Assembly (NCBI RefSeq): GCF_001584185.1
Contig: NZ_CP013234.1
Span: 744,001-808,000 of the forward strand
Direction of reading: 5' to 3'
DNA from: Collimonas pratensis
GTDB lineage: Bacteria > Pseudomonadota > Gammaproteobacteria > Burkholderiales > Burkholderiaceae_D
DNA length: 64,000 bases
Below, in pieces: positions 9,654 to 19,344 of the stretch. The notes below the pieces were generated by a model, which was not told the DNA's origin, made no database searches, and was given only the letters and a program-made list of their open reading frames with translations. Position 1 is the first letter of the stretch. Each line of letters begins with the position of its first letter. The position numbers were made by a program, and so were the translations under genes.

Positions 9654-10493
9654 TTACTGCCTTGCCTGGCGCCAATTTAAAGGCGGTTGCGCGGTGGAAA
9701 AGTTGCTGCGCCAGGGATTGATGTCCAGACCGCCGCGACGGGTATAACGTGCATAGACAGACAATTTTTGCGGCGCACAGTTGCGCATGATGTCCATAAA
9801 AATGCGTTCTACGCATTGTTCGTGGAATTCGTTATGGTCGCGGAAGCTGATCAGGTAGCGCAACAGGCTTTCCTGGTCGATGGCCGGGCCGACATAGTGG
9901 ATCTGCACGCTGCCCCAGTCCGGCTGGCCGGTCACCAGGCAGTTCGACTTGAGCAGATGAGAAACCAATGTTTCCTCAATGATAACCTGATTCGGGTCCG
10001 CCTTCAGCAGCGACGGATTCGGCTGGTATTCGTCGACTTCGATATCCAGCCGGTCCAGCAGCAAGCCTTGCGGCTCCTGGATTTTTTGCTCGGCAAAAGC
10101 GTCCGCGGTGGCCAGCGTCACGTGCACAGTCGCGCCGAAGCCGGCCGACAGGTCCTTGCGCAACAGTTGCAGCAAGGCATCTGTGTCCGCCAGTTTGGTT
10201 TGATTGAAGGAATTCAGGTAGAGCTTGAAGGATTTCGACTCGACGATATTCGGAGAATCGGCCGGCACGGTAAACGTGGCGATGGCAACCTGCGGCTTGC
10301 CGCGCGCATTGAGCCAGGACACTTCGTACGCATTCCAGATATCGACGCCGAAAAACGGCAGGGTGCCGCTGACGCCGATTTCGTCCCGCTTGCCCTGGCG
10401 GGCGATCGGGAACAGTAGCGAAGGCTGGTACTGCGTCTGGTAGGCGGCGGGTTTGCCGAGCGGCGAGGCGTCGGGCGTATTGGGTATGGTCAT
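9654..10493 (-). CDS. queF: NADPH-dependent 7-cyano-7-deazaguanine reductase QueF
   Basis: Reduces preQ0 to preQ1 in queuosine biosynthesis. At 279 residues it is the long, two-module (E. coli-like) form. The catalytic cysteine lies in [13 protein letters not shown], with the conserved Asp a few residues later. A QueF-type NADPH motif is seen at [13 protein letters not shown], and the substrate Glu region at [12 protein letters not shown]. It lies between ilvA and pagP on the same strand. No preQ1 riboswitch was recognised upstream. Confidence 0.95.
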   Translation of the reverse strand: MTIPNTPDASPLGKPAAYQTQYQPSLLFPIARQGKRDEIGVSGTLPFFGVDIWNAYEVSWLNARGKPQVAIATFTVPADSPNIVESKSFKLYLNSFNQTKLADTDALLQLLRKDLSAGFGATVHVTLATADAFAEQKIQEPQGLLLDRLDIEVDEYQPNPSLLKADPNQVIIEETLVSHLLKSNCLVTGQPDWGSVQIHYVGPAIDQESLLRYLISFRDHNEFHEQCVERIFMDIMRNCAPQKLSVYARYTRRGGLDINPWRSNFSTAQPPLNWRQARQ

Positions 10494-10562
10494 GGCTTCT
10501 GCTTGTACTTAAAAGCAGTATTTTGCCAGATAAGCATGATGTCCCTGATATGTGCCGCTTAA

Positions 10563-10602
10563 TTGCCGATATTTGCCGATATTTGCACCTATTTGCGTTT
10601 AT
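10563..10602. repeat. Imperfect period-10 repeat upstream of queF
   Basis: Four 10-bp units begin TTG: TTGCCGATAT twice, then TTGCACCTAT and TTGCGTTTAT. They lie 70-110 bp upstream of the queF start on its 5' side. The period is close to one helical turn, so the units face the same side of the DNA. A regulatory role is speculation. Confidence 0.5.
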
Positions 10603-10615
10603 CAGGAAACAGCTG

Positions 10616-10645
10616 CCCGCTTGCGGCGCAGGCGCCGCAAGCGGG
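10616..10645 (-). terminator. Strong hairpin downstream of ilvA
   Basis: CCCGCTTGCGGCG and CGCCGCAAGCGGG form a 13-bp perfect stem with a 4-nt loop. An outer AGCTGCCC/GGGCAGCT pair extends it imperfectly. On the minus strand it is followed by CAGCTGTTT, a weak U-tract, so it probably ends or stabilises the ilvA transcript. Confidence 0.55.
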
Positions 10646-10654
10646 TAGGGCAGC

Positions 10655-12181
10655 TTAGCCGAGGAACAGCTTATAGACCGGATTGCTGCTTTCATCCCAG
10701 TAGCGGTAGCCGAGGCTGGCGAGGAAAGTGCGGAACGCTTTCATTTCCTTTTTCGGCACCTGCAGGCCGACCAGGATGCGGCCGACGTCGCCGCCCTGGC
10801 TGCGGTAATGGAACAGGCTGATATTCCAGTTGGGCGCCATCGAATTCAGGAAGCGCATCAGCGCGCCCGGACGCTCTGGGAATTCAAAGCGGTACAGCAG
10901 TTCGTCTTGCGCCAGCGCGCTCTTGCCGCCCACCAGGTGGCGCACGTGGACCTTGGCCAGTTCATCGTGGGTCAGGTCAAGCGTATCGAAGCCGTGCTTC
11001 TCGAAGTTCTTGGCTATCCGGGTGGCTTCTTCGCGGCTCGAAGTCTGCACGCCGACAAACACGTGGGCGGTTTTTTCATCGCTGATGCGGTAGTTGAATT
11101 CAGTAACGTTGCGCGGGCCGACCTGCTCGCAGAAACGGCGGAAGCTGCCGCGCTGCTCGGGGATGGCGACGGCGAACACGGCTTCGCGCAACTGTCCGAT
11201 ATCGGCCATTTCCGCGACAAAGCGCAAACGGTCGAAATTCATGTTGGCGCCGGAAGCAATCGTGACCAGGGTCTGGTCCTTGATCGGCTTGCGCGTGCCT
11301 TTGCTGCGTTCGACATACGCTTTGGCGCCGGCTACCGCCAGCGCGCCTGATGGTTCCAGGATGCTGCGGGTATCCTGGAACACATCCTTGATGGCGGTGC
11401 AGACCGCGTCGGTATCGACCAGGATCACTTCATCCACATACAGGCGCGCCAGGCGGAACGTCTCTTCGCCCACCAGCTTGACCGCGGTGCCGTCGGCAAA
11501 CAGGCCGACATCCGGCAGCGTCACGCGACGGCCGGCCTTCAGGCTGCGCGCCATGGCGTCGGAATCGGTGGTCTGCACGCCGATGATCTTGATCTCCGGC
11601 CGCACCGCCTTGACATAGGCAGCGATGCCGGCGATCAGGCCGCCGCCGCCGATCGGCACGAAGATGGCATGGATAGGGCCGGAGTGCTGGCGCAGGATTT
11701 CCATGCCGATGGTGCCTTGGCCGGCGATCACGTAAGGGTCGTCGAAAGGGTGGACGAAGGTCAGCTTGAGCTTTTTCTCCAGCGTCAATGCATGGTTGTA
11801 GGCATCTGTATAGGAGTCGCCGAACAAGACCACTTCGCCGCCGCGCGCCTTGACACCGTCGATCTTGATCTGCGGCGTGGTTTTCGGCATCACGATGACC
11901 GCGCGGCAGCCCAGCTTGGCGGCGGATTGCGCCAGGCCCTGGGCATGGTTGCCGGCCGAGGCACAGATGATGCCACGCTTGAGCTGCGCCGGCGTCAGGC
12001 TGGCGGCCTTGTTGTAGGCGCCGCGCAATTTGAAGCTGAACACGCTTTGCATATCCTCGCGCTTGAAATAAATCTGGTTTTCAATACGCTGCGAGAGCGT
12101 TGTCGCCAGTTCAAGCGGGGTTTCGACCGCGACGTCGTAGACGCGGGCGGTGAGGATTTTTTGCAAATAGTCTGTGGTCAT
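10655..12181 (-). CDS. ilvA: Biosynthetic threonine deaminase IlvA
   Basis: Converts threonine to 2-oxobutanoate and ammonia, the first step of isoleucine synthesis. 508 residues, the normal length of the allosteric biosynthetic form. The PLP-binding lysine is Lys51 in SFKLRGAYN, and the PLP phosphate loop is seen at PIGGGGLIAG. Two C-terminal ACT-like regulatory domains (about residues 330-508) are expected to bind isoleucine and valine. It is transcribed divergently from the VTT-domain gene. Confidence 0.97.
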   Translation of the reverse strand: MTTDYLQKILTARVYDVAVETPLELATTLSQRIENQIYFKREDMQSVFSFKLRGAYNKAASLTPAQLKRGIICASAGNHAQGLAQSAAKLGCRAVIVMPKTTPQIKIDGVKARGGEVVLFGDSYTDAYNHALTLEKKLKLTFVHPFDDPYVIAGQGTIGMEILRQHSGPIHAIFVPIGGGGLIAGIAAYVKAVRPEIKIIGVQTTDSDAMARSLKAGRRVTLPDVGLFADGTAVKLVGEETFRLARLYVDEVILVDTDAVCTAIKDVFQDTRSILEPSGALAVAGAKAYVERSKGTRKPIKDQTLVTIASGANMNFDRLRFVAEMADIGQLREAVFAVAIPEQRGSFRRFCEQVGPRNVTEFNYRISDEKTAHVFVGVQTSSREEATRIAKNFEKHGFDTLDLTHDELAKVHVRHLVGGKSALAQDELLYRFEFPERPGALMRFLNSMAPNWNISLFHYRSQGGDVGRILVGLQVPKKEMKAFRTFLASLGYRYWDESSNPVYKLFLG

Positions 12182-12336
12182 GTCGTTAGTCAGTGGTAGG
12201 TCTAAGCAGCGGGAAACAGCCGGTCATTATAATGGAGGGCTTTTTAAGCGCCACCAGGTTTTCTCGGCCGCACCGCAATCAGCCTCATTCCGAGCCGCCG
12301 TGCGTGCCGATCTGCCGTTTTTATGAATTGCTTCTC

Positions 12337-12828
12337 ATGATCGAATCCGCCGTTTTATGGCTGCTCAAGACGTTGGCCGTGCCCACCGTCGGCCTGACTT
12401 CCGTCTTCATCATCAGTTTTGTTGCCGCCACCCTGTTGCCGCTGGGCTCGGAACCGGCGGTGTTTGCCGTGATCAAGGCCAACGGCGCGTTGTTCTGGCC
12501 GGTGATTTTCGTCGCCACGCTGGGTAATACCCTGGGCGGCGTGGTCGATTACTGGATGGGTTACGGCGCCAAGCAGGCGTTCGCGCGCGAACGCGGCAGC
12601 AGCTGGTTCGCCTGGCTGGAGCGCTACGGTGCCAAAACCATGCTGCTGGCCTGGGTGCCGGGCATCGGCGATCCGATTTGCACCCTGGGTGGCTGGCTCA
12701 AGCTGCCGTTTTGGCCTTCGGTCATGTACATGGCGATCGGCAAATTCCTGCGCTACATCCTGGTGGTCTGGCTATTGCTGAACGTGCCGGACGGCTTCTG
12801 GCGCGAAGTCGCGGGCTGGCTGGCTTAA
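12337..12828 (+). CDS. Small VTT/DedA-like inner-membrane protein (YqaA family)
   Basis: 163 residues with about four hydrophobic segments. It carries the YqaA-type sequence AATLLPLGSEPAVFAVI near the N-terminus, then GNTLGGVVDYWMGYGAK, then WVPGIGDPICTLGGWLK. The family is related to DedA/VTT proteins, which are linked to membrane lipid homeostasis; no substrate is known for this branch. A start 48 codons upstream is open but would add a low-quality, arginine/proline-rich leader, so MIESAVLW at 12337 is preferred. No strong ribosome-binding site is visible. Confidence 0.8.
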   Translation: MIESAVLWLLKTLAVPTVGLTSVFIISFVAATLLPLGSEPAVFAVIKANGALFWPVIFVATLGNTLGGVVDYWMGYGAKQAFARERGSSWFAWLERYGAKTMLLAWVPGIGDPICTLGGWLKLPFWPSVMYMAIGKFLRYILVVWLLLNVPDGFWREVAGWLA

Positions 12829-12942
12829 GGCGTAAATAAGCCGTGGATTTTTGCGCCGCACTACGATATATTTCCATGTGGAAATATCAATACTGGTTTG
12901 CATGCTTCTTTGAAATCGAAAGCCATTCGAGGAGAGAATGCT

Positions 12943-13794
12943 ATGAACAAACTGGACATCAGGGAGATTTGCGAGCGCATCGCCGTGCAGGCGCCGTATT
13001 TTGCATTTACGGAATTGCGCGGCATACCGCATCGGATTGTCCAAGGAACGTTTGCGTCGGAACAGCCTTTAGGTTTTGAAAACGGACCGGTGGCTTCCGC
13101 GGAAATCGGCCGCCACCTGGCAATTCTCGGTTCCTGCGCCGCGGTCGCCTGGCAAGCTGCACCGCAGATCTATTATCTGGCGACCAAGGCGCGCTACAGC
13201 AAGCTGCATGACGTCGCCCCGCGTGAACCGGGCTGCTGTTACCAGGCGACGGCGGAAGTGCTGAGCCAGGACCGGCGTTCGCTGACGGCACAAGCCATCA
13301 TTTCGGCGGAAAAGCCGTTTGCCCATCTGTATTGCGAATACCAGGCGCTGTCGGAGCAGGTGTTCCTGCGCCTGTTCAAGGATTACCGGGTGCCCTCGGC
13401 GCCGCTGGCTCAGCACTCCCCCTATCGGCAATCGGTGCAGCTGGAATTCGAGGCCGCCGTCGGCCATGCGCTGGTGGCCCACAGCACAGCGCTGGCGCCG
13501 GCCCGCTGCGCCGGCCATTTCCTCGACTACCCGGCCTGGCCGGTCGCCATCATCGTCCACACGGTGGCGCAGACCACCAGCAGGCTGCTGCATTACATCC
13601 TCGACAAAGAGGCCAGCTACACCGTCGTCAGATGCGACCTGGTGGCTCACCAGCTGGTGCCCGCTTCGGAACCGCTGTCTTTCCATACCAGTTGCATCAC
13701 GGCCTCCACCTACCTGTCGCATTATGTGTTTGAAACCCAGGTAATGCGGCGGCAAGAAGTGGTCGCGACCGTGATGACCGAACTGCAAGTCTGA
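12943..13794 (+). CDS. Unrecognised protein, probably two hot-dog-fold domains
   Basis: 283 residues, start supported by GGAGAG nine bases upstream. Residues about 45-65 (GPVASAEIGRHLAILGSCAA) resemble the long central helix of hot-dog-fold acyl thioesterases and dehydratases. They are followed by beta-strand-like segments (CCYQATAEVLSQDRRSLTAQA), and a second similar arrangement occurs in the C-terminal half (FLDYPAWPVAIIVHTVAQT). This suggests a double hot-dog acting on acyl-CoA or acyl-ACP, but that is a fold guess. There is no biosynthetic partner next to it. It converges with the small-peptide unit, with stop codons almost touching. Confidence 0.6.
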   Translation: MNKLDIREICERIAVQAPYFAFTELRGIPHRIVQGTFASEQPLGFENGPVASAEIGRHLAILGSCAAVAWQAAPQIYYLATKARYSKLHDVAPREPGCCYQATAEVLSQDRRSLTAQAIISAEKPFAHLYCEYQALSEQVFLRLFKDYRVPSAPLAQHSPYRQSVQLEFEAAVGHALVAHSTALAPARCAGHFLDYPAWPVAIIVHTVAQTTSRLLHYILDKEASYTVVRCDLVAHQLVPASEPLSFHTSCITASTYLSHYVFETQVMRRQEVVATVMTELQV

Positions 13795-13795
13795 A

Positions 13796-13945
13796 TCAGA
13801 GGGCGGACAATCCCGCCCAGAACATCGCCGGCGTAATCAGCAGCAGGATTGCGTAAGGCAGCATGCGCAAGGGCCAGGCGCGGTTGCGCAGCAGGTAGGA
13901 CAGGCCGAAGTAAGGATTTCTTTTGGATAAAGAGACTGGTGTCAT
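13796..13945 (-). CDS. Small membrane peptide of 49 residues
   Basis: Begins MTPVSLSKRNPYF; a Shine-Dalgarno GGGAG lies about 8 bases upstream of this start. The first half is basic (KR, RNR, R), and the second half is one hydrophobic segment (LPYAILLLITPAMFWAG), so a single-pass inner-membrane peptide with a cytoplasmic positive N-terminus is likely. It follows the 26-residue peptide by 26 bp on the same strand. I recognise no family. A longer in-frame start at 13984 overlaps the end of the upstream peptide and lacks a ribosome-binding site. Confidence 0.5.
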   Translation of the reverse strand: MTPVSLSKRNPYFGLSYLLRNRAWPLRMLPYAILLLITPAMFWAGLSAL

Positions 13946-13971
13946 GACATTGCTCCCAACTAGGTAATGGA

Positions 13972-14052
13972 TCAGCCTTTGCACTGGCCGTAGTCAGCCA
14001 ATGTGAAGGAAATGTTTTCCAGTATTTCGCTGATGATCTGGCTGAACATGAG
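13972..14052 (-). CDS. Very short peptide of 26 residues, upstream of the small membrane peptide
   Basis: On the minus strand an ATG at 14052 is preceded by AGGAG at normal spacing. The product has 26 residues: an amphipathic N-terminal helix (MFSQQIISEILENISF), then TLADYGQCKG at the C-terminus with one cysteine. It is too short for ordinary gene callers. The ribosome-binding site and tight spacing to the next small gene support translation, but there is no homology evidence. It could be a precursor peptide, a leader peptide or a membrane-partner peptide. Confidence 0.45.
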   Translation of the reverse strand, partial: LMFSQIISEILENISFTLADYGQCKG

Positions 14053-14267
14053 GGGCTCCTGAAAGTGGTGGCGATAACCTAATTGTAGTCAAAATCTATC
14101 AAAATACAGAAATTGATTATATTAATTAATTCCATATGAATAGGCTATAAGTCAACCGAATGTTGTAGTCTGTTCCTTGCACTGCACAAATCCCCAGCTT
14201 GCCGTCGCGAATGAGCGCAATCGGCTAAAATGCTGATTCAGCAGCTGCAGCCAACTTCTCAAGATCA

Positions 14268-17200
14268 ATGAACGCCCCAGTCAAAATCCAGGCATTATTG
14301 TCAGATGCGCCACAAGGCGCCACCCCTACGCGATTGCGCGAAATCCCTTATAACTACACCTCGTTTTCCGATCGCGAGATCGTAATCAGGCTGCTGGGCG
14401 AAGCGTCCTGGCGCCTGCTTGACGAACTGCGCGGCAAACGCCAGACCGGCCGTTCCGCCCGCATGCTGTATGAAGTGCTGGGCGATATCTGGGTAGTACG
14501 CCGCAATCCGTATTTGCAAGATGACATGCTGGACAATCCGAAGCGTCGCCAGGCTTTGATTGATGCGTTGCATCATCGCCTCGGCGAGGTCGACAAGCGT
14601 CGTATCGTCACCGATCAGGCCGACAGCGGCGACGCCGTCAACGACGAAGAAGCCAAGAAGCGCAGTGAGAATGTCGAAGCGCTGCTGGCAGCGGCCCGCA
14701 AGGCGATTGCCGCCTTCTCCGACGAATTCCGCCAGACCTACGACCTGCGCAAGCGCACCAACAAGATCCTGGGCCGCTATACCGCCAAGGACAACATCAA
14801 GTTCGACGGCCTGTCGCGTGTTTCGCACGTGACCGACGCCACCGACTGGCGCGTCGAGTATCCCTTCGTAGTCCTCACGCCGGACAGCGAAGATGAAATG
14901 GCTGGCCTGGTCAAGGGCTGCATCGAACTCGGCCTGACCATCATTCCGCGCGGCGGCGGCACCGGCTACACCGGCGGCGCAATTCCGCTGACGCCTTTGT
15001 CGGCCGTCATCAACACCGAAAAGCTGGAGCAGCTGGGCGCAGTCGAAATGGCCGTGCTGCCAGGACTCGACAAGGAATACGCAACGATTTATTCCGGCGC
15101 CGGGGTAGTTACCAAGCGCGTCTCCGACGCTGCTGAAAAGGCTGGCTTCGTGTTCGCGGTCGATCCGACCTCGGCTGAAGCGTCCTGCGTCGGCGGCAAC
15201 ATCGCCATGAACGCAGGCGGCAAGAAAGCCGTGCTATGGGGCACCGCGCTGGATAACCTGGCCAGCTGGCGCATGGTCGATCCGAACGGCGACTGGCTGG
15301 ATGTCACGCGCCTGGACCACAACCTCGGCAAGATCCATGACACGCCGCTGGCGCGCTTCCAGCTGGAATGGCGCCACCCGGCCGAAAAGGGCCGCCCGAG
15401 CGAGAAGCCGTTCAAGACCGAAATCCTGGAAATCGCCGGCCGTGTATTCCGCAAGGAAGGCCTGGGCAAGGACGTTACCGATAAATTCCTGGCGGGTTTG
15501 CCGGGGATCCAGAAAGAGGGCTGCGATGGCCTGATCACCTCCGGGCGCTGGATTCTGCACAAGATGCCTAAGTACACGCGCACCGTCTGCCTGGAATTCT
15601 TCGGCCAGGCGCGCGATGCGATCCCGTCGATCGTCGAGATCAAGGATTTCCTCGATGCCGAAACCAAAAAGGGTGGCGCAATCCTGGCCGGCCTCGAGCA
15701 TCTGGACGAGCGCTACCTGCGCGCAGTCGGCTACACCACCAAATCCAAGCGCGGCGTATTGCCGAAAATGGCTTTGTTCGGCGACATCGTCGGCGACGAT
15801 GAAAACGCGGTAGCGCAAGCGGCTTCGGAAGTGGTGCGCATGGCCAACAATCGGGTCGGCGAAGGTTTCGTCGCGGTGAGCCCGGAAGCGCGCAAGAAAT
15901 TCTGGCTGGACCGCGCCCGCACGGCCGCCATCGCCAAGCATACCAACGCCTTCAAGATCAATGAAGACGTGGTGATTCCGCTCAACCGCATGGGCGAATA
16001 CACCGACGGCATCGAGCGCATCAATATCGAGCTGTCGGCCAAGAACAAGCTGCAGCTGCTGGATGAGCTGCTCGCGTTCCTGCTCAAGGGCAATCTGCCG
16101 CTGGGCAAGGGCGACGACGCCGACGGCGACGATATTCCCGCCGCCGAAATCCTCGAAGACCGCGTACACCAGGCCGAGCTGCTGCTGGCCGAAGTGCAGG
16201 CGCGTTGGACTTATCTGCTGGCGAATCTGGACAAGCCGCTCAAGGATGCGAAAGACGAACTGAGCGCACTGGGCCTGGAAAAGCTCGACCTCGTGTTCGA
16301 GCAGCGCCTGCTGCAGCAACCGGACGCGACCGTGTTCGATGTTGTGCAGGACCGCACCATCCGCATCTCCTGGAAACAGGAAGTGCGGGCGCTGCTGCGC
16401 CAGATTTTCAACGGCGCTTCCTTCAAGCTGATCCTCGACGAATGCAGCGCGGTGCACAAGCGCGTGTTGCGCGGCCGCGTGTTCGTCGCCCTGCACATGC
16501 ATGCCGGCGACGGTAATGTTCATACCAACCTGCCGGTCAATTCCGATCACTACGAAATGCTGCAGGATGCGCACGCCGCGGTAGCGCGCATCATGACCCT
16601 GGCGCGTTCGCTGGACGGCGTGATTTCGGGTGAGCACGGCATCGGCATCACCAAGCTGGAGTTTCTGACCGAAGACGAAATCAAGGATTTCCGCAGCTAC
16701 AAGCTGCGGGTTGATCCGGAAGGCCGCTTCAACAAGGGCAAGCTGCTCAACCTGCCAGGTTTTGAGGCTGACCTGAGCAACGCCTATACGCCGTCGTTCG
16801 GCCTGATGGGCCACGAATCGCTGATCATGCAGCAAAGCGATATCGGCGCCATCGCTAACAGCGTCAAGGATTGTCTGCGCTGCGGCAAATGCAAACCGGT
16901 GTGCGCCACCCACGTGCCGCGCGCCAACTTGCTGTACTCGCCGCGCAACAAGATCCTGGCCACTTCGCTGCTGGTGGAAGCTTTCCTGTACGAAGAGCAG
17001 ACCCGGCGCGGGATCTCCATCAAGCACTGGGAAGAATTCGAAGACGTGGCCGACCATTGCACGGTCTGCCACAAGTGCGTGACGCCATGCCCGGTCGATA
17101 TCGATTTCGGCGACGTCTCGATGAACATGCGCAACCTGCTGCGCAAGATGAACAAGAAATCGTTCAATCCCGGTACCACGGCAGCCATGTTCTTCCTGAA

Positions 17201-18284
17201 TGCGACCGATCCGGCCACCATCAACATGACGCGCAAGGTCATGACTGACTGGGGGTTCAAGGCGCAGCGCCTGGGCAACGACATCTTGAAGAAGTTCGCC
17301 AAGAAGCAGACCAAGAAACCGCCGGCCACGGTCGGCAAGGCGCCGATCAAGGAACAGGTGATCCACTTCATCAACAAGAAGATGCCGGGCAACCTGCCGA
17401 AGAAGACCGCGCGCGCCTTGCTGGATATCGAAGACGACAAGATCGTGCCGATCATCCGCGATCCGAAGAGCACCACCGCCGATACCGAAGCCGTGTTTTA
17501 TTTCCCTGGCTGCGGTTCCGAGCGGCTGTTCTCACAGGTCGGCCTGGCCACGCAAGCCATGTTGTGGCAGGTCGGTGTTCAAACCGTGCTGCCGCCGGGT
17601 TACCTGTGCTGTGGTTATCCGCAGCGCGGCTCGGGCGATTTCGACAAGGCCGAGAAGATCATCACCGATAACCGCGTGCTGTTCCATCGCATGGCGAATA
17701 CCCTGAACTATCTCGACATCAAGACCGTGATCGTTTCCTGCGGCACTTGCTACGATCAACTGCAGGGCTACCAGTTCGACAAGATCTTCCCGGGCTGCCG
17801 CATCATCGATATCCATGAATACCTGCTGGAGAAAAATCTCAAGCTGGAAGGAGTCAGCGGTACGCGCTACATGTATCACGACCCCTGCCACAGCCCAATG
17901 AAGCTGCAGGATCCGATGAAGACGGTCAATGCGCTGATAACCACCGACAACGGCGCCAAGATCGAAAAGAACGAGCGCTGCTGCGGCGAGTCAGGCACTT
18001 TCGGCGTCAGCCGTCCGGATGTCTCGACCCAGGTGCGCTTCCGCAAGGAAGAGGAAATGAACAAGGGAGCGGACAAGCTGCGCGCCGACGGTTTCGGCGG
18101 CGACGTCAAGATCCTCACGTCCTGCCCGTCCTGCCTGCAGGGTTTGTCGCGCTATAACGACGATTCCGGCACCACTGCAGATTACATCGTGGTGGAAATG
18201 GCGCGTCACCTGCTGGGTGAGAATTGGTTGCCGGATTACGTTGCCCGCGCCAACAACGGCGGCATTGAACGGATCCTGGTGTGA
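14268..18284 (+). CDS. Large FAD-linked oxidase / Fe-S oxidoreductase fusion (D-lactate dehydrogenase-like)
   Basis: 1338 residues. An N-terminal DUF3683-type region (about 1-180) is followed by a PCMH-type FAD-binding domain ([11 protein letters not shown] near 227) and an FAD-oxidase C-terminal domain ([14 protein letters not shown] near 743, [13 protein letters not shown]). Two 4Fe-4S motifs come next ([11 protein letters not shown] near 869, [12 protein letters not shown] near 931), then two cysteine-rich CCG domains ([20 protein letters not shown]). This combines the GlcD- and GlpC-like parts of a membrane-associated 2-hydroxyacid dehydrogenase in one chain. The substrate is not known; D-lactate or another 2-hydroxyacid is inferred. 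Confidence 0.85.
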   Translation: MNAPVKIQALLSDAPQGATPTRLREIPYNYTSFSDREIVIRLLGEASWRLLDELRGKRQTGRSARMLYEVLGDIWVVRRNPYLQDDMLDNPKRRQALIDALHHRLGEVDKRRIVTDQADSGDAVNDEEAKKRSENVEALLAAARKAIAAFSDEFRQTYDLRKRTNKILGRYTAKDNIKFDGLSRVSHVTDATDWRVEYPFVVLTPDSEDEMAGLVKGCIELGLTIIPRGGGTGYTGGAIPLTPLSAVINTEKLEQLGAVEMAVLPGLDKEYATIYSGAGVVTKRVSDAAEKAGFVFAVDPTSAEASCVGGNIAMNAGGKKAVLWGTALDNLASWRMVDPNGDWLDVTRLDHNLGKIHDTPLARFQLEWRHPAEKGRPSEKPFKTEILEIAGRVFRKEGLGKDVTDKFLAGLPGIQKEGCDGLITSGRWILHKMPKYTRTVCLEFFGQARDAIPSIVEIKDFLDAETKKGGAILAGLEHLDERYLRAVGYTTKSKRGVLPKMALFGDIVGDDENAVAQAASEVVRMANNRVGEGFVAVSPEARKKFWLDRARTAAIAKHTNAFKINEDVVIPLNRMGEYTDGIERINIELSAKNKLQLLDELLAFLLKGNLPLGKGDDADGDDIPAAEILEDRVHQAELLLAEVQARWTYLLANLDKPLKDAKDELSALGLEKLDLVFEQRLLQQPDATVFDVVQDRTIRISWKQEVRALLRQIFNGASFKLILDECSAVHKRVLRGRVFVALHMHAGDGNVHTNLPVNSDHYEMLQDAHAAVARIMTLARSLDGVISGEHGIGITKLEFLTEDEIKDFRSYKLRVDPEGRFNKGKLLNLPGFEADLSNAYTPSFGLMGHESLIMQQSDIGAIANSVKDCLRCGKCKPVCATHVPRANLLYSPRNKILATSLLVEAFLYEEQTRRGISIKHWEEFEDVADHCTVCHKCVTPCPVDIDFGDVSMNMRNLLRKMNKKSFNPGTTAAMFFLNATDPATINMTRKVMTDWGFKAQRLGNDILKKFAKKQTKKPPATVGKAPIKEQVIHFINKKMPGNLPKKTARALLDIEDDKIVPIIRDPKSTTADTEAVFYFPGCGSERLFSQVGLATQAMLWQVGVQTVLPPGYLCCGYPQRGSGDFDKAEKIITDNRVLFHRMANTLNYLDIKTVIVSCGTCYDQLQGYQFDKIFPGCRIIDIHEYLLEKNLKLEGVSGTRYMYHDPCHSPMKLQDPMKTVNALITTDNGAKIEKNERCCGESGTFGVSRPDVSTQVRFRKEEEMNKGADKLRADGFGGDVKILTSCPSCLQGLSRYNDDSGTTADYIVVEMARHLLGENWLPDYVARANNGGIERILV

Positions 18285-18286
18285 CC

Positions 18287-18715
18287 ATGACAATGCATGC
18301 AGCTGATTGCGAACTGTGTAACGGCGATGGTGGGGAAGTACTCCACCGCGCCGAAAAATTTCGCGTGGTGCTGGTCGAGGATGCGCAGTATCCGGGATTC
18401 TGCCGCGTGATCTGGAACGATCACATGAAGGAAATGACCGATCTGCCGGTGGTCGACCGCAGCACCTTGATGGCTGCGGTCTGCAAGGTTGAATCTATCG
18501 TGCGTGCCGTGATGCAGCCGGAAAAGATCAACCTGGCCAGCCTCGGCAACATGACGCCGCATCTGCATTGGCACGTGATTCCACGCTACGCGGACGACGC
18601 CCATTTCCCTAGTCCGGTGTGGGCCGAAGCGCAAAGGCAGCCCTCGCCGGCCACGCTGGCGCAACGGCAGGCATTGCTGGGGGCATTGCGTTCCGCCATT
18701 TCTGAACAGTTTTAA
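18287..18715 (+). CDS. HIT family protein
   Basis: About 142 residues. The histidine triad is seen in LHWHVIPR, and an N-terminal CELC pair may bind metal. HIT proteins hydrolyse or transfer nucleotidyl groups; the substrate here is unknown. ATG at 18287 is chosen, 2 bp after the stop of the FAD/Fe-S gene; a GTG overlapping that stop is an alternative. It is probably co-transcribed with the upstream gene and the DUF971 gene. Confidence 0.9.
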   Translation: MTMHAADCELCNGDGGEVLHRAEKFRVVLVEDAQYPGFCRVIWNDHMKEMTDLPVVDRSTLMAAVCKVESIVRAVMQPEKINLASLGNMTPHLHWHVIPRYADDAHFPSPVWAEAQRQPSPATLAQRQALLGALRSAISEQF

Positions 18716-18736
18716 TTCTATTTACGGGCAACTCCA

Positions 18737-19168
18737 ATGACCGGTTCCAAGCAATCAGCCCCGGCGCCTGCGCCGGTGTCATTCGTAGTGCACAAGCAAT
18801 CGTGCAAGCTGGAAGTCGCCTTCGATGACGGCGCGGTGTTTTTGCTGCCGTTTGAACTGATGCGCGTGTATTCGCCTTCGGCCGAAGTCAGCGGCCACGG
18901 TCCCGGCCAGGAAGTGCTGCAGACCGGCAAGCGCAATGTCGAAATGGCGGCGCTCGAGCCGGTCGGCAATTACGCCGTCAAGCCAACTTTTTCCGACGGC
19001 CACGTCAGCGGCATTTTTACCTGGGCCTATCTGTACAAGCTTGGGCGCGACCAGGAAGCCATGTGGGAAGATTATTTGCAACGCCTGGATGCGGCCGGCC
19101 ACGGCCGCGAGGCCGGGCGCGATCTGTCGATGACCGCCAAGGCCGCCGGCGGCCACGGCTGCGCCTGA
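18737..19168 (+). CDS. DUF971 domain protein (gamma-butyrobetaine hydroxylase-like N-terminal domain)
   Basis: 143 residues. The DUF971 core is seen at FDDGAVFLLPFELMRVYSPS and GNYAVKPTFSDGHVSGIFTW. In other proteins this domain is fused to iron-sulfur carrier or hydroxylase domains; alone its role is unsettled. In many Burkholderiales this gene directly precedes ubiE, but here the next gene in that series lies 11.4 kb away, beyond the phosphonate cluster. Confidence 0.9.
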   Translation: MTGSKQSAPAPAPVSFVVHKQSCKLEVAFDDGAVFLLPFELMRVYSPSAEVSGHGPGQEVLQTGKRNVEMAALEPVGNYAVKPTFSDGHVSGIFTWAYLYKLGRDQEAMWEDYLQRLDAAGHGREAGRDLSMTAKAAGGHGCA

Positions 19169-19207
19169 CAGTGTTGCAGTCTGTGTGCCCCTGCCTCGTC
19201 GGCCCCA

Positions 19208-19312
19208 TCTAGGCGACCCCGACTACGCGTCCCGGTCATTCCCGCGAACGCGGGAATCCATTTTCACTACCATATTAAGCAATTTGGATTCCCGCGTTCG
19301 CGGGAATGACGG
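19208..19312. repeat. REP-like palindromic repeat, family A (copy 2)
   Basis: Two hairpins, ATTCCCGCGAACGCGGGAAT and ATTCCCGCGTTCGCGGGAAT, in opposite orientation and separated by about 30 bp, preceded by TCTAGGCGACC and ACTACGCGTCCCGG. It marks the left edge of the phosphonate cluster, between DUF971 and phnW. Confidence 0.9.
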
Positions 19313-19344
19313 AGTGAGGCGCACAAGGCTCCACGCCGAACCTA

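Noticed and set aside
10494..10560. preQ1 riboswitch before queF
   Set aside because: No short hairpin with the A-rich tail typical of preQ1 sensors was found.
13972..14052. PqqA-type precursor peptide
   Set aside because: The short peptide lacks the ExxxY crosslink pair and no pqq genes are near.
15234..17366. 710-residue open frame antisense to the FAD/Fe-S oxidoreductase gene
   Set aside because: It mirrors the codons of a well-supported gene, is rich in Arg, Gln, His and Ala, and has no motif. Typical of high-GC shadow frames.
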